Positions 8,131-19,775 of a stretch of DNA of 64,000 bases are shown here, one piece after another. This DNA comes from Rhizobium etli CFN 42 (lineage in GTDB: Bacteria > Pseudomonadota > Alphaproteobacteria > Rhizobiales > Rhizobiaceae): the NCBI RefSeq assembly GCF_000092045.1, contig NC_007761.1, positions 1,677,001 to 1,741,000 on the forward strand, read 5' to 3'. A program made the position numbers and the translations under genes. Numbering within the stretch: the first letter of the stretch is position 1; each line of letters opens with the position of its first letter. The notes under the pieces were generated by a model, which was not told where the DNA came from, did no database searches, and saw only the letters and a list, made by a program, of their open reading frames with translations.

Positions 8131-9321
8131 ATGACCGAACATAACGTCCGCAACTTCAACATCAATTTCGGACCGCAGCATCCGGCGGCGCATGGCGTTC
8201 TTCGTCTTGTCCTGGAGCTTGACGGCGAAATTGTGGAGCGGGTCGATCCGCATATCGGCCTCCTGCACCGCGGCACCGAGAAGCTGATCGAAACCAAGAC
8301 CTATCTTCAGGCGGTGCCCTATTTCGATCGCCTCGATTATGTCGCGCCGATGAACCAGGAGCATGCCTACGCGCTGGCCGTCGAAAAACTGCTCGGCATC
8401 CAGATCCCGATCCGCGGCCAGCTGATCCGCGTGCTCTATTCGGAGATCGGCCGCATCCTCTCGCATCTCTTGAACGTCACGACGCAGGCCATGGACGTCG
8501 GTGCGCTGACGCCGCCGCTCTGGGGCTTCGAAGAGCGTGAAAAGCTGATGGTGTTCTATGAACGCGCCAGCGGCTCGCGCATGCATGCCGCCTATTTCCG
8601 TCCGGGCGGCGTCCACCAGGATCTGCCGGAAAAGCTTGTGCAGGACATCGGCGACTGGTGCGATCCCTTCCTGAAGGCGCTCGATGACATCGACGATCTT
8701 TTGACCGGCAACCGTATCTTCAAGCAGCGCAACGTCGATATCGGCGTCGTCTCTCTGGAAGATTGCTGGGCCTGGGGCTTCTCCGGCGTCATGGTGCGCG
8801 GTTCGGGCGCGGCCTGGGACCTGCGTCGCGCCCAGCCTTACGAATGTTATTCCGATCTCGAATTCGACATCCCGATCGGCAAGAACGGTGACAATTACGA
8901 CCGTTACCTGATCCGCATGATCGAGATGCGCCAATCGGTGCGCATCATGAAGCAGTGTGTCAATCGCCTGCTCTCGGATGCCAGGACCGGTCCTTTCTCG
9001 TCGATCGACGGCAAGGTCGTGCCGCCGAAGCGAGGTGAGATGAAGCGCTCGATGGAAGCGCTGATCCACCATTTCAAGCTCTACACCGAAGGCTACCACG
9101 TGCCTGCCGGCGAGGTTTATACCGCCGTCGAGGCGCCGAAGGGCGAGTTCGGCGTCTATCTTGTCTCCGATGGCTCGAACAAGCCGTATCGCTGCAAGAT
9201 CCGCGCTCCGGGTTACGCCCATCTGCAGGCAATGGACTTCATGTGCCGCGGCCACCAGCTTGCCGACGTCGCAGCTGTGCTTGGCTCACTCGATATCGTC
9301 TTCGGCGAGGTGGACCGCTGA
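8131..9321 (+). CDS. nuoD: NADH-quinone oxidoreductase subunit D
   Basis: A 396-residue 49-kDa subunit homologue, forming part of the quinone-binding site next to NuoB. It begins with the family's '[20 protein letters not shown]' and contains '[16 protein letters not shown]' and '[19 protein letters not shown]'. The C-terminus is the standard '[13 protein letters not shown]'. I place the start at ATG 8131, with GGAG at 8118-8121; the frame stays open to 8083, but that part falls in the inserted repeat arm and is not conserved protein. It overlaps the following small gene by one base. Confidence 0.97.
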   Translation: MTEHNVRNFNINFGPQHPAAHGVLRLVLELDGEIVERVDPHIGLLHRGTEKLIETKTYLQAVPYFDRLDYVAPMNQEHAYALAVEKLLGIQIPIRGQLIRVLYSEIGRILSHLLNVTTQAMDVGALTPPLWGFEEREKLMVFYERASGSRMHAAYFRPGGVHQDLPEKLVQDIGDWCDPFLKALDDIDDLLTGNRIFKQRNVDIGVVSLEDCWAWGFSGVMVRGSGAAWDLRRAQPYECYSDLEFDIPIGKNGDNYDRYLIRMIEMRQSVRIMKQCVNRLLSDARTGPFSSIDGKVVPPKRGEMKRSMEALIHHFKLYTEGYHVPAGEVYTAVEAPKGEFGVYLVSDGSNKPYRCKIRAPGYAHLQAMDFMCRGHQLADVAAVLGSLDIVFGEVDR

Positions 9322-9593
9322 TGCAGCTTCTGCCGCTGGCCGTCGCAATTCTTCTTGCGGCATCCGGGGTTTCGGCCCAGGAGGCCGACACCCTCGGCAC
9401 GCCGTTGGGCCATAAGGAAGTGACGCCGCCGGCGGCGCAAGCGTCCATGGGCGAGCTTTTGTCCAAGGGCTATCAGATCAAGGCCGCCGTTCCGAACGGC
9501 AGCAAATTCGTCGTATTTATGCAGAAAGACCAGTCTGCCTATGCCTGCGAAATGCAGTCTTTGACCGCTTCGCGGTGTGGAACCCTAAACTGA
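9321..9593 (+). CDS. Small exported protein in the nuo operon
   Basis: A 90-residue protein whose ATG overlaps the nuoD stop (TGATG), so it is translationally coupled to nuoD. Residues 1-20 form a typical signal peptide ending in 'ASGVSAQEA', so the mature product is predicted periplasmic. The mature part is short and ends with two cysteines (YACEMQ and SRCGTL), which could form a disulphide. I recognise no complex I subunit; its position suggests a role linked to the complex or its assembly, but that is inference. Confidence 0.8.
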   Translation: MQLLPLAVAILLAASGVSAQEADTLGTPLGHKEVTPPAAQASMGELLSKGYQIKAAVPNGSKFVVFMQKDQSAYACEMQSLTASRCGTLN

Positions 9594-9609
9594 CAAGGCG
9601 TGAGGAAGA

Positions 9610-10767
9610 ATGTCCGTTCGTCGATTAGCCGAAGATCAATTTCAGCCTGCCGCATTCGCTTTCAGCGATGAAAACGCGGTCTGGGCGGACAAGACGATCC
9701 AGAAATACCCCGCCGGCCGCCAGCAGTCGGCGGTCATTCCGCTGCTGATGCGGGCGCAGGAACAGGACGGCTGGGTCACGCGCGCGGCGATCGAAAAGAT
9801 CGCCGACATGCTTGACATGGCCTATATCAGAGTGCTCGAAGTCGCGACCTTCTATACGCAGTTCCAGCTGCATCCTGTCGGCACGCGCGCCCATGTCCAG
9901 GTCTGCGGCACCACACCCTGCATGCTGCGCGGCTCGGAAGCGCTGATGTCGGTCTGCAAGAGCAAGATCCATTCCCATCCTTTCGAGCGCAATGCCGAAG
10001 GCACGCTCTCCTGGGAAGAGGTCGAATGTCTTGGCGCTTGCGTCAACGCCCCGATGGTGATGATCGGCAAGGACACCTATGAGGATCTGACGCCCGCCCG
10101 TCTCGAAGAGATCATCGATACCTTCGCCGCCGGCAATGGCGCGAGCATCAAGCCGGGCACCCAGATCGATCGGATATTCTCCGCACCGGAAGGCGGCCCG
10201 ACCTCGCTGACGACGGAAGAGCCGAAGGCAAGGACACGCGCCAAGAAGGCTGATGCCGAAAGCCTATCGGCTCCGGTTGACGCCGCTCCGGTTCCGCCCT
10301 CCGAGGCCGCCCGCCCGAAGAGCACCGATGCCGAGACCAATGCGGCCCTGAAGACGCCGGCAACGGCGCCGAAGGCTGCGGCGAAGAACGCCAAGGCAGC
10401 TCAGGAACAGCCGGTTTCCGGCACCGCGGCTGCCGAGTCGGCCCCGGCCGTCAAGGCCGAAGCCGCGGCGGCGAAGCCCAGCCTGACGGACAAGAATCGC
10501 CCGTCCGGCATCGAAAAGCCCGCCGCGCCGGATGATCTGAAGATGATCTCCGGCGTCGGCCCGAAGATCGAGGCGACGCTGAACGAAATCGGCATCTTCA
10601 CCTTCGCGCAGGTCGCGAGCTGGAAGAAGGCCGAACGCGAATGGGTCGACGGCTACCTGAACTTCCGCGGCCGCATTGAGCGCGACGACTGGGTCAAGCA
10701 GGCCAAGGCGCTCGCCAAGGGCGGCGAAGCGGAATATATCAAGGTCTTCGGCAAGAAGCCGCGGTAA
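9610..10767 (+). CDS. nuoE: NADH-quinone oxidoreductase subunit E with C-terminal helix-hairpin-helix extension
   Basis: A 385-residue protein, about twice the usual NuoE length. Residues about 20-185 are the thioredoxin-like NuoE domain that binds the [2Fe-2S] cluster N1a through Cys99, Cys104, Cys140 and Cys144. Residues about 200-300 are a low-complexity Ala/Lys/Pro/Glu linker. Residues about 305-385 form a helix-hairpin-helix (H3TH-like) domain: 'DDLKMISGVGPKIEATLNEI' followed by 'FRGRIERDDWVKQAKALA'. The same domain ends the separate protein at 12085. The extension's role in complex I is unknown. Starts 16 bases after the preceding gene with a GTGAGGAAG site. Confidence 0.95.
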   Translation: MSVRRLAEDQFQPAAFAFSDENAVWADKTIQKYPAGRQQSAVIPLLMRAQEQDGWVTRAAIEKIADMLDMAYIRVLEVATFYTQFQLHPVGTRAHVQVCGTTPCMLRGSEALMSVCKSKIHSHPFERNAEGTLSWEEVECLGACVNAPMVMIGKDTYEDLTPARLEEIIDTFAAGNGASIKPGTQIDRIFSAPEGGPTSLTTEEPKARTRAKKADAESLSAPVDAAPVPPSEAARPKSTDAETNAALKTPATAPKAAAKNAKAAQEQPVSGTAAAESAPAVKAEAAAAKPSLTDKNRPSGIEKPAAPDDLKMISGVGPKIEATLNEIGIFTFAQVASWKKAEREWVDGYLNFRGRIERDDWVKQAKALAKGGEAEYIKVFGKKPR

Positions 10768-10777
10768 GAGGTGAAGC

Positions 10778-12082
<1,305 letters not shown>

Positions 12083-12084
12083 TC

Positions 12085-12786
12085 ATGACGGACAAGGCAT
12101 CGAAAAGTGGGAAGAAGGAAGAGACCGCCGATATCGCGGCCGGCTTCGGCCGTCTTGCCGCCGAGATGCTGGAAAACGCACGGGCGATGCCTGTGCATCC
12201 GCTGATGGCGCATCCCGCCGCAGCCTTTGCCGCAGCAACGGCGATCGGCTTCGGTTTCTCGACGCAGATGGCGGGCGCCTTTTTCGGGGCCTTCCAGAGC
12301 GCGCTGGAAACGACCGGCAAGCTTGCCGCCGCCCTCGACGACACGCCGCCGGACGAGCCGATGCCCGATGTCGAAATACGGCCGGAAAATATCCGTCCGG
12401 CCGTCAAGGTTTTCACCAAGCCCGCGGCCGACAAATCCGAGCTCGAGAAGAAGGCAGGGCCGAGACTGACCGTGGTTAAACCGGCGAGCGCGCCAATCCC
12501 GGCAAGCGAACCGCAGCCGGCCAGCAAGGCAAGGTCGGTCGCGAAGGCAAAGCCGGTTGCGCGGGCTGCAAAGGCCGACGATCTCAAGCTGATCGCCGGC
12601 ATCGGCCCGAAGCTGGAGCAGGTGCTGAATGCAAGGGGCGTTCGCAGCTTTGCCGAGATTGCCGCCTGGACCGACGAGGACATCGCCCGGCTCGACGCCG
12701 ATCTCGGTTTCAACGGCCGCATCGCCCGCGATGACTGGATCGGACAGGCGAAGGTTCTCGCCGGGCGGGGTCGCAGAAGGAAATGA
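12085..12786 (+). CDS. Helix-hairpin-helix domain protein in the nuo operon
   Basis: A 233-residue protein with no counterpart in the minimal complex I. Residues about 35-75 are Ala/Phe-rich and hydrophobic ('FAAATAIGFGFSTQMAGAFF'), possibly membrane-associated. A charged, Ala/Pro/Lys-rich linker follows. The last 70 residues repeat the domain at the end of NuoE: 'DDLKLIAGIGPKLEQVL', then 'GRIARDDWIGQAKVLAGR'. This helix-hairpin-helix (H3TH-like) fold is best known from DNA-binding proteins, yet both copies here sit with respiratory genes. It begins 2 bases after nuoF. Function unknown; probably a lineage-specific accessory or assembly protein. Confidence 0.85.
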   Translation: MTDKASKSGKKEETADIAAGFGRLAAEMLENARAMPVHPLMAHPAAAFAAATAIGFGFSTQMAGAFFGAFQSALETTGKLAAALDDTPPDEPMPDVEIRPENIRPAVKVFTKPAADKSELEKKAGPRLTVVKPASAPIPASEPQPASKARSVAKAKPVARAAKADDLKLIAGIGPKLEQVLNARGVRSFAEIAAWTDEDIARLDADLGFNGRIARDDWIGQAKVLAGRGRRRK

Positions 12787-12790
12787 ACTG

Positions 12791-12988
12791 TCCGGCCGTG
12801 CAAACCGGCCGGAAACATGGGCAGATCGGCGGACGGGCGGGGCCTCACGCTGCAGATGCCGGTGCGGGTTCCGGGTCTGGAACGCGCGACAGAAAATTTG
12901 GGCGACATCGGCTGCCGGCAGGACGAAAGATCCGGCTCGGCAAAGAGAATGTTGCAAAAACGAGTTTGTTTGCCGTCATCAGGCAAAC
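12791..12988. other. Structured 223-base gap inside the nuo operon (before nuoG)
   Basis: Two perfect hairpins are visible: TCCGGCCG / CGGCCGGA (12791-12798 with 12806-12813) and GTTTGCC / GGCAAAC (12968-12974 with 12982-12988), each with a 7-base loop. Neither has a T-tract, so they look like processing or stability elements rather than terminators. Confidence 0.5.
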
Positions 12989-13009
12989 GGGAAACAGGAC
13001 TGAGCGACG

Positions 13010-15091
13010 ATGGCAAAACTGAAGATTGACGGCAACGAGATCGAAGTTCCGGATCATTTCACGCTATTGCAGGCGTGCGAAGATGCCGGGGCCGAGGTTC
13101 CGCGCTTCTGCTTCCATGAGCGTCTGTCGGTTGCCGGCAATTGCCGCATGTGCCTTGTCGAAGTGAAGGGCGGCCCTCCGAAGCCGCAGGCTTCCTGCGC
13201 CATGAGCGTTCGCGACATCCGCGGCGGCCCGAACGGCGAACTGCCCGAGGTCTTCACCAACACGCCAATGGTCAAGAAGGCCCGCGAAGGCGTAATGGAA
13301 TTCCTGCTGATCAACCATCCGCTCGATTGCCCGATCTGCGACCAGGGTGGCGAATGCGACCTGCAGGACCAGGCGATGGCCTTCGGCATCGACACCTCGC
13401 GCTATCAGGAAGACAAACGCGCCGTCGAGGACAAGTATATTGGCCCGCTCGTCAAGACGGTAATGAACCGCTGCATCCATTGCACGCGTTGCGTCCGCTT
13501 CACCACCGAAGTCGCCGGCATTTCCGAACTCGGTCTGATCGGCCGCGGCGAGGATGCTGAGATCACCACCTATCTCGAACAGGCGATGACCTCCGAACTG
13601 CAGGGCAACGTCGTCGACCTTTGCCCGGTCGGCGCGCTCACCTCCAAGCCCTTCGCCTTCACCGCGCGCCCCTGGGAGCTGAACAAGACTGAATCGATCG
13701 ACGTCATGGATGCCGTCGGTTCGGCGATCCGCGTCGACACCCGCGGCCGCGAAGTCATGCGCATCCTGCCGCGCGTCAATGAGGCGATCAACGAAGAGTG
13801 GATCTCCGACAAGAGCCGCTTCATCTGGGACGGTCTGAAGACCCAGCGCCTCGACCGGCCCTATGTCCGCCGCGACGGCCGCCTGCAGCCGGCGAGCTGG
13901 GCCGAGGCCTTCGGCGCGATCAAGGCTGCCGTCGGCTCCACCTCGGGCGACAAGATCGGCGCGATCGCCGGCGATCTCGCGTCCGTCGAGGAAATGTATG
14001 CGCTTTCCGAACTGGTGAAGTCGCTCGGATCGGCCAATCTCGACTGTCGCCAGGATGGGGCGGCACTCGATCCGTCGCTCGGCCGCGCAAGCTACCTCTT
14101 CAACCCGACCATCGCAGGCATCGATCAAGCCGACGCGCTGCTGATCATCGGCGCCAATCCGCGCTTCGAGGCGGCAATCCTGAATGCCCGCATCCGCAAG
14201 CGCTGGCGCCGCGGCAAGTTCCCGATCGGCGTCATCGGCGAGCCGGGCGAACTGCGCTACAGCTATGACTATCTCGGTGGCGGTCCCGACACGCTGAAGG
14301 ATCTGGTCGACGGCACTCACGCCTTCGCTGATGTCCTGAAGAACGCCGCCAAGCCGATGATCATCATTGGCCAGGGCGCGCTGTCGCGCAGCGATGGCGC
14401 CGGCGTTCTCGCCAGTGCCGCCAAGCTCGCCGGTTCGGTCGGCGCTGTTGTCGAAGGCTGGAACGGCTTCGCCGTTCTTCACACCGCCGCCTCGCGCGTC
14501 GGCGGCCTCGATCTCGGTTTCGTGCCCGGTGCCAAGGGCGCCAATGCCGCCGAGATGCTGACGTCGATGGACGTGCTTTTCCTGCTCGGCGCCGATGAAC
14601 TCGACTTCACGGCGAAGAAGGCGGGGCTGACTGTCTATATCGGTTCGCATGGCGATAACGGCGCGCATCATGCCGACGTCATCCTGCCGGCCGCCGCCTA
14701 TACCGAAAAGTCCGGCACCTGGGTCAACACCGAAGGCCGCGTCCAGATGGGCAGCCGCGCAGGCTTTGCACCGGGCGATGCCCGCGAGGACTGGGCAATC
14801 ATTCGTGCCCTTTCCGACGTGCTCGGCAAGAAGCTTCCCTTCGATTCGCTGAGTGAATTGCGTGGCCGGCTCTATGCCGCTTTCCCGCATTTCGCCGCCA
14901 TCGACGAGATCGCCGAAACCGATAGCGCCCAAATTGCCGCAGTTGCGAAAAAAGCCGGCAAGATGAACAAGTCAGGGTTTGCGTCGCCGGTCAAAGACTT
15001 CTATTTGACGAACCCGATCGCGCGCGCCTCGGCTGTCATGGCCGAGTGCTCGGCATTGGCCCGCAACAACTTCAAAGTCGCGGCAGAGTAA
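13010..15091 (+). CDS. nuoG: NADH-quinone oxidoreductase subunit G
   Basis: A 693-residue subunit carrying several iron-sulfur clusters of the NADH-dehydrogenase arm. In order: [2Fe-2S] N1b ligands in 'FCFHERLSVAGNCRMCLVEV' with a later Cys in 'ASCAMSV'; the His/Cys cluster N5 region 'HPLDCPICDQGGECDLQDQ'; N4 ligands in 'CIHCTRCVRFTTEVAG' and 'VVDLCPVGALTSKPF'; then a molybdopterin-oxidoreductase-like domain from about residue 220 that lacks a functional molybdenum site in this family. Length is typical of the alphaproteobacterial/mitochondrial 75-kDa type, shorter than enteric NuoG. It begins after a structured intergenic gap, so it may have its own translational control. Confidence 0.97.
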   Translation: MAKLKIDGNEIEVPDHFTLLQACEDAGAEVPRFCFHERLSVAGNCRMCLVEVKGGPPKPQASCAMSVRDIRGGPNGELPEVFTNTPMVKKAREGVMEFLLINHPLDCPICDQGGECDLQDQAMAFGIDTSRYQEDKRAVEDKYIGPLVKTVMNRCIHCTRCVRFTTEVAGISELGLIGRGEDAEITTYLEQAMTSELQGNVVDLCPVGALTSKPFAFTARPWELNKTESIDVMDAVGSAIRVDTRGREVMRILPRVNEAINEEWISDKSRFIWDGLKTQRLDRPYVRRDGRLQPASWAEAFGAIKAAVGSTSGDKIGAIAGDLASVEEMYALSELVKSLGSANLDCRQDGAALDPSLGRASYLFNPTIAGIDQADALLIIGANPRFEAAILNARIRKRWRRGKFPIGVIGEPGELRYSYDYLGGGPDTLKDLVDGTHAFADVLKNAAKPMIIIGQGALSRSDGAGVLASAAKLAGSVGAVVEGWNGFAVLHTAASRVGGLDLGFVPGAKGANAAEMLTSMDVLFLLGADELDFTAKKAGLTVYIGSHGDNGAHHADVILPAAAYTEKSGTWVNTEGRVQMGSRAGFAPGDAREDWAIIRALSDVLGKKLPFDSLSELRGRLYAAFPHFAAIDEIAETDSAQIAAVAKKAGKMNKSGFASPVKDFYLTNPIARASAVMAECSALARNNFKVAAE

Positions 15092-15103
15092 GGGCAGGGG
15101 ACC

Positions 15104-16147
15104 ATGGATTCTTTCTTTTCGACCTATGTCTTGCCGGCGATCATTATGATCGGGCAGTCACTGCTGCTTCTCGTCTGCCTGCTCGTCTTCATCGCTTACG
15201 TGCTGCTTGCCGACCGCAAGATCTGGGCGGCCGTGCAGCTGCGCCGCGGTCCGAACGTCGTCGGTCCCTTCGGCCTGTTCCAGTCCTTCGCCGACCTTCT
15301 GAAGTTTGTCTTCAAGGAGCCGATCATTCCGGCCGGCGCCAACAAGGCGGTGTTCCTGCTCGCTCCGCTGGTGACCGTGCTTCTGGCGCTGTCGACCTGG
15401 GCGGTGGTGCCGCTCGCCGACGGCTGGGTGATCGCCAACATCAATGTCGGCATCCTCTATATCTTTGCGATCTCCTCGCTCGAAGTCTACGGCATCATCA
15501 TGGGCGGCTGGGCTTCGAACTCGAAATATCCATTCCTCGGCGCGCTGCGCTCGGCAGCACAGATGGTGTCCTACGAAGTCTCGATCGGCTTCGTCATCGT
15601 CACCGTGCTTCTCTGCGTCGGTTCGCTGAACTTGACCGATATCGTCAATGCGCAGCATACCGGCCTCGGAACCGTGCTCGGCCTGCCGGCGTCGTTCCTC
15701 GACTGGCACTGGCTGTCGCTTTTCCCGATGTTCATCGTCTTCTTCATTTCGGCGCTGGCCGAGACCAACCGTCCGCCCTTCGACCTTCCGGAGGCCGAAT
15801 CGGAACTGGTTGCCGGCTTCATGGTCGAATACGGCTCCTCGCCATACATGATGTTCATGCTCGGCGAATATGCGGCCGTCTGCCTGATGTGCGCGCTGAC
15901 CACGATCCTCTTCCTCGGCGGCTGGCTTCCTCCGGTCGATATCTGGATACTCAACTGGGTTCCCGGCATCATCTGGTTCACCCTGAAGGCTTGCCTGGTG
16001 TTTTTCATGTTCGCGATGGTCAAGGCCTTCGTCCCACGCTACCGCTACGACCAGCTCATGCGCCTCGGCTGGAAGGTCTTCCTGCCGCTGTCGCTCGCCA
16101 TGGTCATCATCGTTGCATTCGTGCTGAAACTGATGGGATGGGCGTAA
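15104..16147 (+). CDS. nuoH: NADH-quinone oxidoreductase subunit H
   Basis: A 347-residue membrane subunit with about eight transmembrane helices, joining the peripheral arm to the membrane arm and lining the quinone cavity. The conserved acidic loop '[20 protein letters not shown]' is present, as are '[19 protein letters not shown]' and 'GRF'-free loop 1 features typical of alphaproteobacteria. It starts 12 bases after nuoG with the ribosome-binding site AGGGCAGGGG. Length is normal. Confidence 0.97.
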   Translation: MDSFFSTYVLPAIIMIGQSLLLLVCLLVFIAYVLLADRKIWAAVQLRRGPNVVGPFGLFQSFADLLKFVFKEPIIPAGANKAVFLLAPLVTVLLALSTWAVVPLADGWVIANINVGILYIFAISSLEVYGIIMGGWASNSKYPFLGALRSAAQMVSYEVSIGFVIVTVLLCVGSLNLTDIVNAQHTGLGTVLGLPASFLDWHWLSLFPMFIVFFISALAETNRPPFDLPEAESELVAGFMVEYGSSPYMMFMLGEYAAVCLMCALTTILFLGGWLPPVDIWILNWVPGIIWFTLKACLVFFMFAMVKAFVPRYRYDQLMRLGWKVFLPLSLAMVIIVAFVLKLMGWA

Positions 16148-16187
16148 TGATCTCAGCTCTCGTTTCCGGCAAAATTGGAGGTTGAAG

Positions 16188-16679
16188 ATGGCAAGCTTGT
16201 CCAGCTCCATCAACTCGCTGTTCCTCAAAGAATTCTTCGGCGCGTTCTTTCTGTCGATGCGCTATTTCTTTCGCCAGAAGGCGACGATCAACTACCCCTT
16301 CGAAAAGGGTCCGGTCTCCCCGCGCTTCCGCGGCGAACATGCGCTGCGCCGTTATCCGAATGGCGAGGAACGCTGCATCGCCTGCAAGCTCTGCGAGGCG
16401 ATCTGTCCTGCCCAGGCGATCACCATCGAGGCTGGTCCGCGCCGCAACGACGGCACACGCCGCACGGTGCGCTATGACATCGATATGGTGAAGTGCATCT
16501 ATTGCGGCTTCTGCCAGGAAGCCTGCCCGGTCGACGCGATCGTCGAGGGTCCGAATTTCGAATTTGCCACGGAAACTCGCGAAGAGCTCTATTTCGACAA
16601 GGCGCGCCTTCTCGATAACGGAGACCGGTGGGAGCGTGAAATCGCCCGCAACATCGCGATCGACTCGCCGTACCGCTGA
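16188..16679 (+). CDS. nuoI: NADH-quinone oxidoreductase subunit I
   Basis: A 163-residue ferredoxin-like subunit with two [4Fe-4S] clusters (N6a and N6b). The ligand motifs are '[16 protein letters not shown]' and '[16 protein letters not shown]'. An N-terminal helix '[13 protein letters not shown]' anchors it to the membrane arm. I use ATG 16188, placed 6 bases after TTGGAGG (16175-16181); the frame also offers TTG 16182, which would overlap that site. A 141-base structured gap follows before nuoJ. Confidence 0.97.
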   Translation: MASLSSSINSLFLKEFFGAFFLSMRYFFRQKATINYPFEKGPVSPRFRGEHALRRYPNGEERCIACKLCEAICPAQAITIEAGPRRNDGTRRTVRYDIDMVKCIYCGFCQEACPVDAIVEGPNFEFATETREELYFDKARLLDNGDRWEREIARNIAIDSPYR

Positions 16680-16697
16680 TTGAGATCTGAAATGCCG

Positions 16698-16797
16698 CGA
16701 TGGAGCTGCTCGCTCCTGTCGCGGTCAATATGCACAGGAGCTTTGCCGGCGAGTGCCGCGAAGCTCCATCGGGCAGGGAAAACTCCCGGCTGCCCGG
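16698..16797 (+). other. Two intra-operon hairpins between nuoI and nuoJ
   Basis: A perfect 10-bp stem pairs 16698-16707 with 16762-16771 (CGATGGAGCT / AGCTCCATCG). A second, adjacent stem is CGGGCAG / CTGCCCG just after it, overlapping the end of the first. No T-tract follows. They may protect or process the polycistronic mRNA at the peripheral-arm/membrane-arm boundary. Confidence 0.5.
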
Positions 16798-16820
16798 GGG
16801 AAGATGAAAAAGGCACCAAC

Positions 16821-17435
16821 ATGGGTCTGCAGGCTCTATTTTTCTACCTTTTCGCCTTTGTCGCAGTGGCGTCGGCGTTCATGGTCATCTGGGCGAAGAA
16901 CCCGGTTCACTCGGTTCTGTTTCTGATCCTGGTGTTCTTCAACGCGGCCGGTCTGTTCCTGCTGCTTGGCGCCGAGTTCCTGGCGATGATCCTGCTCGTC
17001 GTCTATGTCGGCGCCGTCGCCGTCCTCTTCCTTTTCGTGGTGATGATGCTCGATATCGACTTCACCGAATTGAGGGCAGGCGTTCTCGAATATGCGCCGA
17101 TCGGTGGATTGATCGGGATCATCCTGGCGGCCGAACTGATCGTCGTGATCGGCGGCAGCGTCATCTCGCCTGATATCGCCAAGTCCGTCGCCATGCCAAT
17201 CCCGGCGCTCAGCGAGCGTACGAATACGGCCGCTCTCGGCGACGTGCTTTACACCAACTACGTCTATTTCTTCCAGATTGCCGGCTTGGTGCTGCTGGTC
17301 GCCATGATCGGCGCGATCGTGCTGACGCTGAGGCATCGCACCAACATCAAGCGGCAGAATATCTCAAGGCAGGTTGCCCGCACGCCCGCCACCGCCGTCG
17401 AGGTGGTGTCGGTCAAGCCCGGGCAGGGCGTCTAA
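16821..17435 (+). CDS. nuoJ: NADH-quinone oxidoreductase subunit J
   Basis: A 204-residue membrane subunit with five predicted transmembrane helices, part of the proton-pumping arm next to NuoK and NuoA. The helix-3 region '[20 protein letters not shown]' is the family signature. I place the start at ATG 16821, after GGGGGAAGATG-AAAAAGG; the open frame to 16680 covers the hairpins of the gap and is not conserved protein. The C-terminal tail after the last helix is polar and cytoplasmic-looking, as in relatives. Confidence 0.95.
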   Translation: MGLQALFFYLFAFVAVASAFMVIWAKNPVHSVLFLILVFFNAAGLFLLLGAEFLAMILLVVYVGAVAVLFLFVVMMLDIDFTELRAGVLEYAPIGGLIGIILAAELIVVIGGSVISPDIAKSVAMPIPALSERTNTAALGDVLYTNYVYFFQIAGLVLLVAMIGAIVLTLRHRTNIKRQNISRQVARTPATAVEVVSVKPGQGV

Positions 17436-17458
17436 AGGCAGGTCAAGGAACAAAGAAC

Positions 17459-17767
17459 ATGGTCATCGGACTTTCCCATTACCTGACGGTCAGCGCCATC
17501 CTCTTCACGCTCGGCGTCTTCGGCATCTTCCTCAACCGGAAGAACGTCATCGTCATCCTGATGTCGGTCGAACTGATCCTGCTTGCGGTCAACATCAACA
17601 TGGTCGCCTTCTCTCACTTCCTGAACGACATTGTCGGTCAGGTCTTCGCGCTGTTCATTCTGACGGTCGCGGCTGCCGAAGCGGCGATCGGTCTTGCAAT
17701 TCTCGTTGTCTTCTACCGCAACCGCGGCTCGATCGCGGTCGAAGACGTCAATATGATGAAGGGCTGA
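17459..17767 (+). CDS. nuoK: NADH-quinone oxidoreductase subunit K
   Basis: A 102-residue membrane subunit with three transmembrane helices, homologous to mitochondrial ND4L and MrpC antiporter subunits. The conserved glutamate of helix 2 lies in '[19 protein letters not shown]', and a second in '[19 protein letters not shown]'. These take part in proton translocation in the family. It lies 23 bases after nuoJ and 7 bases before nuoL. Confidence 0.97.
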   Translation: MVIGLSHYLTVSAILFTLGVFGIFLNRKNVIVILMSVELILLAVNINMVAFSHFLNDIVGQVFALFILTVAAAEAAIGLAILVVFYRNRGSIAVEDVNMMKG

Positions 17768-17774
17768 GTGGCTC

Positions 17775-19775
17775 ATGTTCCTCTATAAGGCTATTGTCTT
17801 TCTTCCCTTGATCGGCGCGATCGTCGCCGGCCTTTTCGGCCGCGCCATCGGCGCCAAGGCTTCGGAATATGTCACCAGCGGCCTGATGATCGTCGCCGGC
17901 ATCCTCTCCTGGATCGTCTTCTTCAACGTCGGCATGGGCCATCTTGAAGGCGGGCCGATCAAGGTCGAGGTGCTGCGCTGGATCCAGTCCGGCGGCATCG
18001 ACGTCTCCTGGTCGCTGCGCGTGGATACGCTCACCTCAGTCATGCTGATCGTCGTCAACACGGTCTCGACGCTGGTGCATATCTATTCGATCGGCTACAT
18101 GCATACCGATCCGCATCGCCCGCGCTTCTTTGCCTATCTGTCGCTCTTCACCTTCGCCATGCTGATGCTGGTGACGGCCGATAACCTAGCCCAGATGTTC
18201 TTCGGCTGGGAAGGCGTCGGTCTCGCCTCCTATCTACTGATCGGCTTCTGGTTCAAGAAGCCTTCGGCGACGGCCGCGGCGATGAAGGCTTTCATCGTCA
18301 ACCGCGTCGGCGACTTCGGTTTCGTGCTCGGCATAGCCGGCGTCTTCGTGCTGTTCGGCTCGATCAACCTCGATACGATCTTCGCCAATGCATCGAATTT
18401 CGCCCCGCATGAAGGCGGCGGCGAGGCGAGCGAAGTGATCCTCAACCTGTTCGGCATGCAGCTCGACAAGGCGCATGCGCTGACCGGCATCTGCCTGTTG
18501 CTGTTCATGGGCGCGATGGGCAAGTCGGCCCAGTTCCTGCTGCACACCTGGCTGCCGGACGCCATGGAAGGCCCGACCCCGGTTTCGGCCCTCATCCATG
18601 CCGCCACCATGGTCACCGCCGGCGTCTTTCTCGTCGCCCGCATGTCGCCGCTCTTCGAATTGTCGCCGGACGCCCTGACCGTTGTCACCGTGATCGGCGC
18701 GATCACCGCTTTCTTCGCGGCAACCGTCGGCCTGGTGCAGAACGACATCAAGCGCGTCATCGCCTATTCCACCTGCTCGCAGCTCGGCTACATGTTCGTG
18801 GCGCTGGGGGTAGGGGCCTATGGCGCAGCGATCTTCCATCTCTTCACGCACGCCTTCTTCAAGGCGCTGCTCTTCCTCTGCGCCGGCTCGGTCATCCATG
18901 CCGTCGATGGCGAGCAGGATATGCGCTACATGGGCGGGCTTTGGCCGCATATTAAAGTTACAGGCGGCCTGATGATCATCGGCACGCTGGCGATTACCGG
19001 TGTCGGCATTCCCTTCACGCCGTTCGGCCTTGCCGGCTTCTTCTCCAAGGACGTGATCATTGAGGCGACTTATGCATCGCACTCGCCGGTCGCAGGCTTT
19101 GCCTTCTCGCTGCTGGTCATCGCCGCGCTCTTTACGAGCTTCTATTCCTGGCGCCTGATCTTCATGACCTTCTTCGGCAAGCCACGCGCTTCGCATGAGG
19201 TCATGCACCATGTGCATGAATCGCCGCAGGTCATGCTGGTGCCACTCTATCTCCTTGCCCTCGGCGCGGTGCTTGCCGGCTACTTCTTCGAAGGTCGGTT
19301 CTACGGCGAGGAATACGCCGAGTTCTGGAAGGGCGCGCTCTTCACCGGCGCCGAGAATGAACTCGTCGAAGAGTTCCACCATGTTCCGGCGCTGGTTGGC
19401 TTGAGCCCCTTCATCGCAATGCTGATCGGCTTCGTCATTGCCTGGTACATGTATATCCGCTCGCCGCAGACGCCGCGCGTCCTCGCCAAGCAGCACCGGG
19501 TGCTCTACCATTTCCTGCTCAACAAGTGGTATTTCGACGAACTCTATGACTTCCTGTTCGTCCGCACGGCGCGCGCCCTCGGCCGCTTCCTGTGGAAGAA
19601 GGGTGACGTCGGCGTCATCGATACCTATGGCCCCAACGGCGTGGCGGCTCGCGTCGTCGCCGTCACCGACCGCGTCGTCCGCCTGCAGACCGGTTACCTC
19701 TATCACTATGCCTTCGCCATGCTGCTCGGCATTGCGGCGCTCGTTACCTGGATGATGCTCGGGAGTTCCTTCTGA
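17775..19775 (+). CDS. nuoL: NADH-quinone oxidoreductase subunit L
   Basis: A 666-residue antiporter-like subunit at the distal end of the membrane arm. It has 14 or more core helices plus the long C-terminal lateral helix. The key glutamate is in '[20 protein letters not shown]' and the broken-helix region is '[20 protein letters not shown]'. Length is normal for alphaproteobacteria. Its TGA overlaps the ATG of nuoM by one base, so translation is probably coupled. Confidence 0.98.
   Translation: MFLYKAIVFLPLIGAIVAGLFGRAIGAKASEYVTSGLMIVAGILSWIVFFNVGMGHLEGGPIKVEVLRWIQSGGIDVSWSLRVDTLTSVMLIVVNTVSTLVHIYSIGYMHTDPHRPRFFAYLSLFTFAMLMLVTADNLAQMFFGWEGVGLASYLLIGFWFKKPSATAAAMKAFIVNRVGDFGFVLGIAGVFVLFGSINLDTIFANASNFAPHEGGGEASEVILNLFGMQLDKAHALTGICLLLFMGAMGKSAQFLLHTWLPDAMEGPTPVSALIHAATMVTAGVFLVARMSPLFELSPDALTVVTVIGAITAFFAATVGLVQNDIKRVIAYSTCSQLGYMFVALGVGAYGAAIFHLFTHAFFKALLFLCAGSVIHAVDGEQDMRYMGGLWPHIKVTGGLMIIGTLAITGVGIPFTPFGLAGFFSKDVIIEATYASHSPVAGFAFSLLVIAALFTSFYSWRLIFMTFFGKPRASHEVMHHVHESPQVMLVPLYLLALGAVLAGYFFEGRFYGEEYAEFWKGALFTGAENELVEEFHHVPALVGLSPFIAMLIGFVIAWYMYIRSPQTPRVLAKQHRVLYHFLLNKWYFDELYDFLFVRTARALGRFLWKKGDVGVIDTYGPNGVAARVVAVTDRVVRLQTGYLYHYAFAMLLGIAALVTWMMLGSSF

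Noticed and set aside
12783..13022. Open frame in the gap before nuoG
   Set aside because: No ribosome-binding site; it overlaps two hairpins and runs into nuoG in another frame.
13064..14932. A 622-codon minus frame opposite nuoG
   Set aside because: Antisense shadow; nuoG has all expected iron-sulfur motifs.
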